Shown here: piece by piece, positions 51,621-58,572 of the stretch
How the letters are laid out: each line of letters opens with the position of its first letter
How positions within the stretch are numbered: the stretch's first letter is position 1
Assembly: GCA_035631315.1 (NCBI GenBank)
Contig: DASQIZ010000116.1
Span: 1 to 64,000 of the forward strand
Source: 40CM-2-70-7 sp035631315
GTDB taxonomy: Bacteria > Gemmatimonadota > Gemmatimonadetes > Gemmatimonadales > GWC2-71-9
DNA length: 64,000 nucleotides
Reading direction: 5' to 3'
Made by a program: the position numbers and the translations under genes
The notes under the pieces: model-generated
What the model was told of the DNA's origin: nothing
What the model saw: the letters and a program-made list of their open reading frames with translations, nothing else
Databases searched by the model: none

Positions 51621-53543
51621 ATGCGCGCAGCGCCTTTCTCTCTTGTTGCCGCTCTTGTTGTGCCCGCAAGCCTGACCGCCCAAACCCTCTACACTCCTCG
51701 CGCCGTCACTCATGCCTACAAGGTGGGGGCGCGTTCCCTCGACGGACGGCCGGGGCCGAACTACTGGCAGAATCACGCCCGGTATACCATCGCGATCAGT
51801 GTGGCGCCACCGGCCCGGCAGGTCACGGGCACCGAGCAGATCACCTACTTCAACGAGAGCCCGGACACGATGCGCAATCTGCTGTTCCGGTTCATCGTGA
51901 ACATCCACAAGGCCGGGGCGCCGCGCGCCTTCCCCGCGAGCGAGGACTATCTCACGTCGGGCGTGCACGTGGACTCGTTCACCGTGGACGGGGTGGGATC
52001 GCCTTCCGGCGTGAGGAACCCGCAGGCGTACACGCTCCGCGGCGCGGACAATCAGACCTACACCTTGCGGGGAATCAGACTGGCCAAACCCCTCGCCCCG
52101 CATGATTCCGCGCACATCCTCCTGAACTGGCACTACGACTTGTCGCAGCAGAGCAATCGCGAGGGCATGCTCGACTCGACGACGGCGTTCATCGCGTACT
52201 TCTACCCCCGCGTCGACGTGTACAACGACTACGACGGCTGGGATGGCACCACGTTCACGGACATGCAGGAGTTCTACTCGGACTTCAACGACTACGATGT
52301 GTCGGTGAAGGTCCCCGCGAACTTCATCGTCTGGGGCACGGGCACGCTGACCAATCCGGATGAGGTCCTCGCGCCCGAGTTCGCGCAACGGCTCAAGACG
52401 TCGATGACGTCGGATGAGACGGTCCGGATTGCGACGCCGGAAGACCTCCAGGCGCATCGCGTCACCCGCGCCGACGGCGATCATACCTGGCGCTTCACCG
52501 CCAGCCACATCCCCGACATGACGTTCGCGGTGAGCGATCATTACGACTGGGACGGCGGATCGGTGTTGGTGGATGACGCGACAGGGCGCCGTGCGAGCGT
52601 GCAGGCAGCGTACAACGACACGTCCGCGGACTACCACCACATGGTGCAATACGGCGAACACGCCCTGGGCTGGCTGTCGCACCACTGGCCTGGCGTCCCG
52701 TACCCCTACGAGAAGAGCACGGTGGTCGAAGGACGCGCGGACATGGAGTACCCGATGATGGTGAACGACAATTCGTTCGCCGACACCGTGTTCGCGCGCT
52801 TCGTGGTGGAGCACGAGATGGCCCACACCTACTTCCCCTTCTACATGGGCATCAACGAGAGCCGTTATGCCTTCATGGACGAGGGGTGGGCGACGACCTT
52901 CGAGTACCTGATCGGCCGGGTCGACGTCGGGCCCGACCGTGCGACCGAGTTCTACAAGCAGTTCCGGGTGAACGGCTGGGCAGCGGACCCCTCGCCCCTG
53001 GAAGACCTTCCGATCATCACGCCGAATGACGCCGAAAATGGGCAGGCGTACGGGAATAACGCCTACGGGAAGCCGTCGATCGGATACCTGGCCCTGAAGG
53101 ACATGCTCGGCGACGCGGCGTTCGGGAAAGCGCTCCACGAGTTCATGGACCGCTGGCATGGGAAGCACCCCATTCCGTGGGACTTCTTCTACACGGTCAA
53201 CAACGTCACCGGGAAAAACCTCAACTGGTTCTGGAATTCCTGGTACTTCCAGAACACCTATATCGATCTGAGTGTGGCTGGGGTGGCGGGGTCGACAGTG
53301 CGGGTGAAGAACATCGGCGGCATGCCGGCGCCCTTCGATCTCCTCGTGAGGTACGGGGATGGGTCACAGGACTCGCTGCACGAGACGTCGGCCATCTGGG
53401 AGCATAGTCCCGCGCAGGCGACCGTGACGCTCAAATCCAAGAAGAAGGTCACGTCGGTGATCCTGAAGAACGGCATCTGGGTAGACGCGGACACGACCAA
53501 CAATACCTGGGCTACAACTTCAGCTCCCACACCTCGAAAATAG
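51621..53543 (+). CDS. Secreted M1-like metallopeptidase
   Basis: A 640-residue exported gluzincin with a signal peptide ending in LTAQ (residue 21). The zinc site is HEMAHTYFP with His398, Glu399 and His402, and Glu421 in FMDEGWATTFEY. The exopeptidase motif appears as GRADMEYPMM, differing from GxMEN, so the specificity is probably not that of a classical aminopeptidase. The N-terminal domain (about 45-290) is the usual beta saddle; a helical region and a beta C-terminus (about 545-640) follow. The last 32 bases overlap the convergent MarR-GNAT gene. About 90 bases upstream hold no gene. Confidence 0.88.
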   Translation: MRAAPFSLVAALVVPASLTAQTLYTPRAVTHAYKVGARSLDGRPGPNYWQNHARYTIAISVAPPARQVTGTEQITYFNESPDTMRNLLFRFIVNIHKAGAPRAFPASEDYLTSGVHVDSFTVDGVGSPSGVRNPQAYTLRGADNQTYTLRGIRLAKPLAPHDSAHILLNWHYDLSQQSNREGMLDSTTAFIAYFYPRVDVYNDYDGWDGTTFTDMQEFYSDFNDYDVSVKVPANFIVWGTGTLTNPDEVLAPEFAQRLKTSMTSDETVRIATPEDLQAHRVTRADGDHTWRFTASHIPDMTFAVSDHYDWDGGSVLVDDATGRRASVQAAYNDTSADYHHMVQYGEHALGWLSHHWPGVPYPYEKSTVVEGRADMEYPMMVNDNSFADTVFARFVVEHEMAHTYFPFYMGINESRYAFMDEGWATTFEYLIGRVDVGPDRATEFYKQFRVNGWAADPSPLEDLPIITPNDAENGQAYGNNAYGKPSIGYLALKDMLGDAAFGKALHEFMDRWHGKHPIPWDFFYTVNNVTGKNLNWFWNSWYFQNTYIDLSVAGVAGSTVRVKNIGGMPAPFDLLVRYGDGSQDSLHETSAIWEHSPAQATVTLKSKKKVTSVILKNGIWVDADTTNNTWATTSAPTPRK

Positions 53544-54435
53544 GATCGGTATCGAGGTCGTGGTGGCGCTCCTCTTTGACGAACCGGTACCCCGCCGACT
53601 CATAGATGTGACGCGCGGCGGAGAGGACGCGGTTGGTCCAGAGGACGATCTTGCGGTACCCTGCCTCCCGGGCAAACTGAGTACATTCGTCGACGAGCCG
53701 GCGTCCGAGGCCAAACCCTCGGGCGCCGGGTTCGACCAGCAGCATGCGCAGTTGGGCGACCGTTTCCGTTTTTTTCGCTAGCAACACGCACCCCACGCGC
53801 CTCCCCAGGCTCTCCGCGATCCAGCAGCGCTCGCGCTCGGGATCGAGATTCTGCTGAAAGTCCGCCACGATCCTGGCAAAGAGCGCCTCGGCCTTAAGCC
53901 CCCACTTGTATTCCTGGGCATAGACGGCTCCGTTGCGCTCCACCACCCAGCCCAAGTCCCCTGGCCGGGGACGACGGAGCCTGACCGGTGGCCGCGCCAC
54001 TCCCCGGAGTCCCAGCAGTTCTTCGATGGTCCGCATGGCGCCGATAATTCGGTCCGGCCCATCCCCCCGCACCCGCCCCAGCAATCTGCCCACGTCGCGT
54101 TGGGAGGCCGCGTCGAGCTCTCCGAACTGCAGCCTGCCCCGCTCTGAAAGATTGAGCTGAACGAGGCGCCCGTCGGCGGCCGAGCGGCGACGCGTGACCA
54201 GCCCCCGTCGATCGAGCCGGGTGACCAGGCGACTGACATAGCCGGGGTCCATGCCGAGGTTCGTCACCAGATCGGTCGAGGACGCGTCCTTCTGGTGCGC
54301 GAGCTCATACAGGATCCGGGCCTCGGGATACGAAAACGGACTGCCGTTCAAGTGTTCGTCCAGCAGGCCGATCTGGCGCGTGTAGAACCGGTTGAAGCGC
54401 CGGACGGCGGCGATGTGTTCGGGACGGGCAGCCAT
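53512..54435 (-). CDS. MarR regulator fused to GNAT acetyltransferase
   Basis: A 307-residue two-domain protein. Residues 1-140 are a MarR-type winged helix (FNRFYTRQIGLLDEHLNGSP, RILYELAHQKDASSTDLVTN, VSRLVTRLDRRGLVTRRRSA, the wing, and LSERG). Residues about 155-307 are a GNAT N-acetyltransferase with the acetyl-CoA loop in VEPGARGFGLGRRLVDECTQ and the final strand HIYESAGYRFVKEE. This fusion is a known family; it may couple sensing or detoxification of a ligand to its control. AGGAG lies just upstream of ATG 54435. A perfect operator-like palindrome lies at 54471-54495. Confidence 0.92.
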   Translation of the reverse strand: MAARPEHIAAVRRFNRFYTRQIGLLDEHLNGSPFSYPEARILYELAHQKDASSTDLVTNLGMDPGYVSRLVTRLDRRGLVTRRRSAADGRLVQLNLSERGRLQFGELDAASQRDVGRLLGRVRGDGPDRIIGAMRTIEELLGLRGVARPPVRLRRPRPGDLGWVVERNGAVYAQEYKWGLKAEALFARIVADFQQNLDPERERCWIAESLGRRVGCVLLAKKTETVAQLRMLLVEPGARGFGLGRRLVDECTQFAREAGYRKIVLWTNRVLSAARHIYESAGYRFVKEERHHDLDTDPIFEVWELKL

Positions 54436-54470
54436 AGGCGTCTCCTAAGGGGTCTCAGGGGACTTATCGC

Positions 54471-54495
54471 AATTAGTTGACTTTGTCAACTAATT
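54471..54495. promoter_or_regulatory. MarR-type operator palindrome
   Basis: AATTAGTTGAC (54471-54481) and GTCAACTAATT (54485-54495) are perfect inverted copies around TTT. The TTGAC-N3-GTCAA core is typical of MarR operators. It lies 35 bases upstream of the MarR-GNAT start and is the only strikingly A+T-rich stretch nearby, so it probably covers a promoter. Confidence 0.8.
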
Positions 54496-54572
54496 TACGG
54501 ATCTGGTGAGAGGGCCTCCGGCCACAGCAGGGCCGGACTCCCACCCCGCCCCGGGGTTGCGCTCTGCTCATT

Positions 54573-54596
54573 TGTTCTACAAATTGTTATATATGA
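54573..54596 (+). promoter_or_regulatory. Shared box A, over the esterase start
   Basis: A 24-base A+T-rich element beginning TGTTCTACAAATTG and ending TATATATGA, including ATG 54593. It matches the complement of 57057-57080 at 20 of 24 positions. That second copy lies between the PadR gene and its divergent neighbour, so this is probably a PadR binding site. Confidence 0.65.
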
Positions 54597-56269
54597 TTGT
54601 GACCGTTCTGGTCCTTGCCGCCGCGGCGGCCGCTCCCTCCGCTCACGATTCCAGCGCCATCCACGACGTCGTGCACGCGTTCGACTCGCACCAGGTGGTG
54701 GCCATCGCCGAATCCCATGGCCTGATCCAGGCCGGCGAGTTCTACGCGGCCCTCGCGCGGGATACCGGTTTCCAACGCGTCGCCCCGGTCATCGTCATCG
54801 AATTCGCGAGCCGTCAGTCGCAATCGCTGCTGGACCGGTACGTCGTGGCCGGTGATTCCCTGCCTCCAGACTCCGTGACGTCGATCTGGCGCAATACCAC
54901 CAAGGTCGCGGCCTGGGAATCCCCGGCGTACGCGGGTTGGCTCGCCGCCATTCGCGGCGTCAACCGGTCCCTGCCCCCCCGCCGGCGGCTCCGGGTGCTG
55001 GCGGGCGACACCCAGGTGGATTGGAGCACGCTCCACACCTCCGCGGACTGGGCCCGGCTTGGAGACAACAACGAGAGCTTCGCGTCCATCATCGCCGACA
55101 GCGTAGTCGCCCGGGGCCGGCGTGCCTTCGTCGTCCTCGGCAGTAACCACTTGATGCGCAGCGGGGATCGCACGGGGGGGCCGAACACGTTCACACGAGT
55201 CGAGCGCCGGTTCCCCGGCTCCACGTACGTCATCTGGCTCGATGCCGGCCGCACTCCGGCGATGCCGGATGCAGGCTGGGAGGTCCCGTCCATTCACAGT
55301 CTCGCCGGTGCATCGTTTGGAACGGCGGCGGACGCAATCCTGTACCTGGGACCACCTGACTCCCTGCGGCCCGTGTGGTTGCCCCCGGAGGGCCTGGATG
55401 TGCCCTACCGTCGCGAGCTGGACCGCCGCTCCTGGATCGAATGGGGCGATTCCACGCGGGCGCGCCGGTTTCTGAATCTGCCCGTCGTTCCGCCGGCGGG
55501 GACCGTCACGGAAGCCGACGTGCCCGAGACCGGCTACCCGACGCTACGCCACGTCTGGGTGTACACGCCGCCCGGGTATCCGAAGACCTGCCCGGATGGC
55601 TGTGATCTCGTGGTCGCATTCGATGGCGGGGTCTATGTGGATGCGATGGGGCTGCCGTCGATGCTGGATTCGTTGATCGCGGACGGCCGGATCCGCCCGA
55701 CCGTCGCGTTGATGATCGAAGATGCATCGGGGACGGCGCGGCTCAACGACCTCGCCAACAGGGCATGGTTCGTCGGCCTGGTCACCGATCACGTCCTCCC
55801 CTGGCTGCACCAGCGCTGGCGCGTCACCAGCGACCCGCGCCGAACCATCATCACCGGATCCTCGGCGGGCGGCCTCGCGGCTGCGTACCTGGCGTTCGCG
55901 CGGCCCGACGTGTTCGGCAACGTCGCGTCCCAGAGCGGCGCATTCTGGCGCGGAGCAGAAGCGTCGAACATCGCGCCGTACGAATGGTTGACGGACCAGT
56001 ACGCGCACAGTCCGCGGAAGCCCATCCGTCTTGTTCTGGATGTCGGCTCAACAGAATTCCATGGCGCCATGAATGGGGCAGCCCCGTCGATCCTGGACGC
56101 CAACCGGCGGCTTCGTGATGTCCTGAAAGCAAAGGGTTATGACGTGGGGTATGTCGAAGTACCCGGAGGGCAGCACGCCCCGGAGAGCTGGCGCCTCCGG
56201 TTACCGGGGTTGCTCGCGGCGCTCAGCGAAGGCGCGGAACGCGCTCCCGGCAGTGACCGCCGCCAGTAG
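54593..56269 (+). CDS. Secreted esterase-D-like hydrolase with EreA/ChaN-like N-terminal domain
   Basis: A 558-residue exported protein; residues 1-17 are a signal peptide. Residues about 20-235 resemble the erythromycin-esterase/ChaN-type fold (VVAIAESHGLIQAGEFYAAL, VIVIEFASRQSQSLLDRY, RVLAGDTQVDW, AFVVLGSNHLMRSGDR). Residues about 290-545 form an alpha/beta hydrolase of the esterase D/enterochelin-esterase group (LRHVWVYTPPGYPKT, VALMIEDASGTARLNDL), with the nucleophile Ser424 in TGSSAGGLAA. The C-terminal histidine is in VPGGQHAPESW. The frame opens upstream, but ATG 54593 begins the signal peptide. Box A overlaps this start, so it is probably repressed by the PadR protein at 56731-57060. 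The substrate is unknown. Confidence 0.82.
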   Translation: MIVTVLVLAAAAAAPSAHDSSAIHDVVHAFDSHQVVAIAESHGLIQAGEFYAALARDTGFQRVAPVIVIEFASRQSQSLLDRYVVAGDSLPPDSVTSIWRNTTKVAAWESPAYAGWLAAIRGVNRSLPPRRRLRVLAGDTQVDWSTLHTSADWARLGDNNESFASIIADSVVARGRRAFVVLGSNHLMRSGDRTGGPNTFTRVERRFPGSTYVIWLDAGRTPAMPDAGWEVPSIHSLAGASFGTAADAILYLGPPDSLRPVWLPPEGLDVPYRRELDRRSWIEWGDSTRARRFLNLPVVPPAGTVTEADVPETGYPTLRHVWVYTPPGYPKTCPDGCDLVVAFDGGVYVDAMGLPSMLDSLIADGRIRPTVALMIEDASGTARLNDLANRAWFVGLVTDHVLPWLHQRWRVTSDPRRTIITGSSAGGLAAAYLAFARPDVFGNVASQSGAFWRGAEASNIAPYEWLTDQYAHSPRKPIRLVLDVGSTEFHGAMNGAAPSILDANRRLRDVLKAKGYDVGYVEVPGGQHAPESWRLRLPGLLAALSEGAERAPGSDRRQ

Positions 56270-56746
56270 GATGCCGACCTTGGCGATGTGGTATACGGTC
56301 TCGCCCTCACCCCATCCCCGCAGGATGTACGGCACCCCGACCGCGAGGGCGATTCCCCATAGTAAGGAAAGGGCGGCGGTGGAGGCGCCCCTCGCGCTCC
56401 GCGCCAGGAGGTACCCACCCAGGCAAGCACTGGCCGCAATGACCGGTACCTGGAGACCGAGGACGCCCAGGAAACGGGTCTGAAGGGCGTCGGCAACGAG
56501 GACACCGGAGTAGACACCCACCGCCAGACTGGCGAGCCGTACGGACTGACTCGCCCCGAGGGGCAGACGCATGGCCTGCGCCCAGTACCACCAGCGGGCA
56601 CGGCCGCGGCCGCTTCCTTCCTCGATGGCCCCGTACTCCTCCAGCAGGTCCCCAAGGATCGCGTCCCGGTACCGGTGACCCTCCAACATCGCGTCCGCCA
56701 GGGCCGCCGCGAGAGACGGCGGGGCGCTCGTCACGTGTGACGCCAT
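56201..56746 (-). CDS. Membrane protein linked to PadR
   Basis: A 181-residue membrane protein. The N-terminal 60 residues (ALADAMLEGHRYRDAILGDL then LEEYGAIEEGSGR) resemble the permease-prefix domain found at the front of ADOP permeases. Four hydrophobic helices follow (about 68-90, 93-112, 118-140, 152-170). It overlaps the end of the PadR gene by 16 bases and its 3' end overlaps the convergent esterase gene by 69 bases. Such small PadR-coupled membrane proteins are frequent in this phylum; their role is unknown. Confidence 0.7.
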   Translation of the reverse strand: MASHVTSAPPSLAAALADAMLEGHRYRDAILGDLLEEYGAIEEGSGRGRARWWYWAQAMRLPLGASQSVRLASLAVGVYSGVLVADALQTRFLGVLGLQVPVIAASACLGGYLLARSARGASTAALSLLWGIALAVGVPYILRGWGEGETVYHIAKVGILLAAVTAGSAFRAFAERREQPR

Positions 56747-57060
56747 TCCAGATCCATCTCCGTCCAGAACCGGCGGCGCGAATCGACCGCCTGCCGCAGC
56801 GCGGCGCGCCCAGCCGTGGTGAGGCGAAAGCGACGGCGCGAGCGCCCTCCGCGCACCGGAAGCGGATCGGTCTCCTCCGACATCAAGAGATCCTTGTCTT
56901 CGAGGCGTTGCAGCGTCGCGTAGATAGCGCCGACGGAATAGTCCCGATCCCTGCGCGCCGAGACGTACCGCCGGAGCTCCGCACCGTAGGCTTCGTCGCC
57001 GAGCTGCCCGACCGCGAACAACGTCAGAAACTCGAGCTCACCCATTGACGGTCGTTTCAT
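56731..57060 (-). CDS. PadR-family transcriptional regulator
   Basis: A 109-residue winged-helix regulator: SMGELEFLTLFAVGQLGDEA, YGAELRRYVSARRDRDYSVG, IYATLQRLEDKDLL and the wing with GRSRRRFRLTTAGRAALRQA. It is the transcript's first gene, followed by the small membrane protein. ATG 57060 is in the box B region and would give an almost leaderless message; ATG 57045 is a possible alternative. The frame continues far upstream, but that part is antisense to the propeller gene. The regulator probably binds box B and, given the match, box A at the esterase start. Confidence 0.88.
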   Translation of the reverse strand: MKRPSMGELEFLTLFAVGQLGDEAYGAELRRYVSARRDRDYSVGAIYATLQRLEDKDLLMSEETDPLPVRGGRSRRRFRLTTAGRAALRQAVDSRRRFWTEMDLEWRHT

Positions 57061-57080
57061 ATATGATAATGTGTAGAACA
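57057..57080. promoter_or_regulatory. Shared box B in the PadR/propeller divergent promoter
   Basis: A 24-base element whose minus strand begins TGTTCTACACATTA and ends CATATATGA. It lies between the start codons of PadR (minus) and the propeller protein (plus), which are only about 20 bases apart, so a bound repressor would block both. It matches box A at 54573-54596. Confidence 0.65.
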
Positions 57081-57081
57081 T

Positions 57082-58545
57082 ATGACGCGCGGTCAACTGC
57101 AAACGGTCGCGGCTCTCGCCATGTTCGGCGCATCCCCCCTCGGCGCTCAGACCACCGCCCAGTATGACAACGCGCGCACCGGCGCGACGGTCCACGAGAC
57201 CATTCTTACCCCCGCGAAGGTCAAAGCCGGATTCGGCCGTATCACCACACTCCCAGTGGACGGCGATGTCTATGCCCAGCCGCTGGTGTTCCAAGGCAAG
57301 GTGATCGTCGCGACCGAGAACAACTCGGTCTATGCCTTCGACGCCACGACTCTCTCCACCACTCCGGCCTGGCGGGTGAACCTCGGCACCCCGTTGTCGT
57401 TTCGAGACGTTCGCTGCCCCTTCATTCGACCCAACGTCGGCATCACTCCCACGCCGGTGATCGACCCGGCAACCGGGAGCATCTACGTCTTGACCCGCAC
57501 GACCGGTTCCGGGACGTACGAGCAAACCCTGCACCGTCTCGACATCCGGAATGGGCGCGACCTGACGCCCCCGATCTCCGTCCACGCGAGCGTGCCGGGA
57601 TCGGGTATCGATGCGGCGAACGGGGTCGTGTCGTTCGACCCCCTGCGAGAGAACCCCCGCGCCGCCCTCCTTCTCTATCGCGGCGTGGTGTACCTCTCGT
57701 GGGCCTCGTCGTGCGACGTCGTCCCGTACCATGGATGGGTGATGGGGTACGACGCGAAAACCCTGAAGCAACGCGCGGTGTTCAATGCTTCGCCCGACGG
57801 CGCCGAGGCCGGCATCTGGCAGGCGGACGCGGGGTTGGCGGCTGACTCGACCGGCCACATCTACGCCGCCACCGGGAACGGAAGCTTCGGCGCGCGGAAC
57901 TACGGGTCGAGCATCCTCCAACTCATGCTCGCGGGCCCCACCTTGGGGATCACGGACTTCTTCACCCCTTGGAATCAGGCCGAGCTGACCAGGGATGACG
58001 AGGATCTTGGTTCGTCGGGACCGGTGCTCGTACCGCCGCACTTCATTGTGGTCACGGGAAAAGACGGAATGACGTACGTCGTGAACACACTGGCGATGGG
58101 GAAGTTCGGGGCGACCGATCAAGGACGCGTCGTGCAAAGCCTGCGGACCTCGAATGGTGGCTTCGGCGCGGCAGCCTACTGGCATCACACCGTCTACATC
58201 TGGGGTTCCGACGATGTCCTCAAGGCCTACACCGTTTCCGGCAAGGGCCTCACGCTCCGCGAGGTATCCTCCGTGAAGGCCACCGATCCCGGCTCGACGC
58301 CCACCATCTCCGCCAACGGTGACCACGACGGCATCGTCTGGGCCATCGAGACGCGCACGTGGAACGGAAGCGACAAGCCCGCGGTGTTGCACGCCTTTGA
58401 TGCGAGCGACGTGCGCGTGGAGCTGTTCACGGGTGAAGCCGGTGTCGCTACGCGCTTCGCCATCCCCACCGTTGCCGCAGGGCATGTGTTCGTCGGTACC
58501 AAGGGCGAGGTCGATGTTTACGGGATCCTTGCACCCACCCACTGA
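57082..58545 (+). CDS. Secreted PQQ-like beta-propeller protein
   Basis: A 487-residue exported protein with a signal peptide ending in LGAQ (residue 22). The mature part consists of PQQ/BamB-like propeller blades: GDVYAQPLVFQGKVIVATEN, NSVYAFDATTL, TPTPVIDPATGSIYVLTRT, HRLDIRNGRDL and GKDGMTYVVNTLAMGKFG. No PQQ-dehydrogenase catalytic residues are evident, so a binding role is likely. ATG 57082 is just two bases after box B and would yield a leaderless or near-leaderless transcript. The gene is divergent from PadR and probably controlled by it. Confidence 0.85.
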   Translation: MTRGQLQTVAALAMFGASPLGAQTTAQYDNARTGATVHETILTPAKVKAGFGRITTLPVDGDVYAQPLVFQGKVIVATENNSVYAFDATTLSTTPAWRVNLGTPLSFRDVRCPFIRPNVGITPTPVIDPATGSIYVLTRTTGSGTYEQTLHRLDIRNGRDLTPPISVHASVPGSGIDAANGVVSFDPLRENPRAALLLYRGVVYLSWASSCDVVPYHGWVMGYDAKTLKQRAVFNASPDGAEAGIWQADAGLAADSTGHIYAATGNGSFGARNYGSSILQLMLAGPTLGITDFFTPWNQAELTRDDEDLGSSGPVLVPPHFIVVTGKDGMTYVVNTLAMGKFGATDQGRVVQSLRTSNGGFGAAAYWHHTVYIWGSDDVLKAYTVSGKGLTLREVSSVKATDPGSTPTISANGDHDGIVWAIETRTWNGSDKPAVLHAFDASDVRVELFTGEAGVATRFAIPTVAAGHVFVGTKGEVDVYGILAPTH

Positions 58546-58572
58546 ATAGCAGCTACCTTTAGCCCTGTCGTC

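Noticed and set aside
57061..58542. Upstream extension of the PadR reading frame across the propeller gene
   Set aside because: Only the last 109 codons look like PadR; the rest is antisense to the propeller protein and Arg/Gly/Val-rich.
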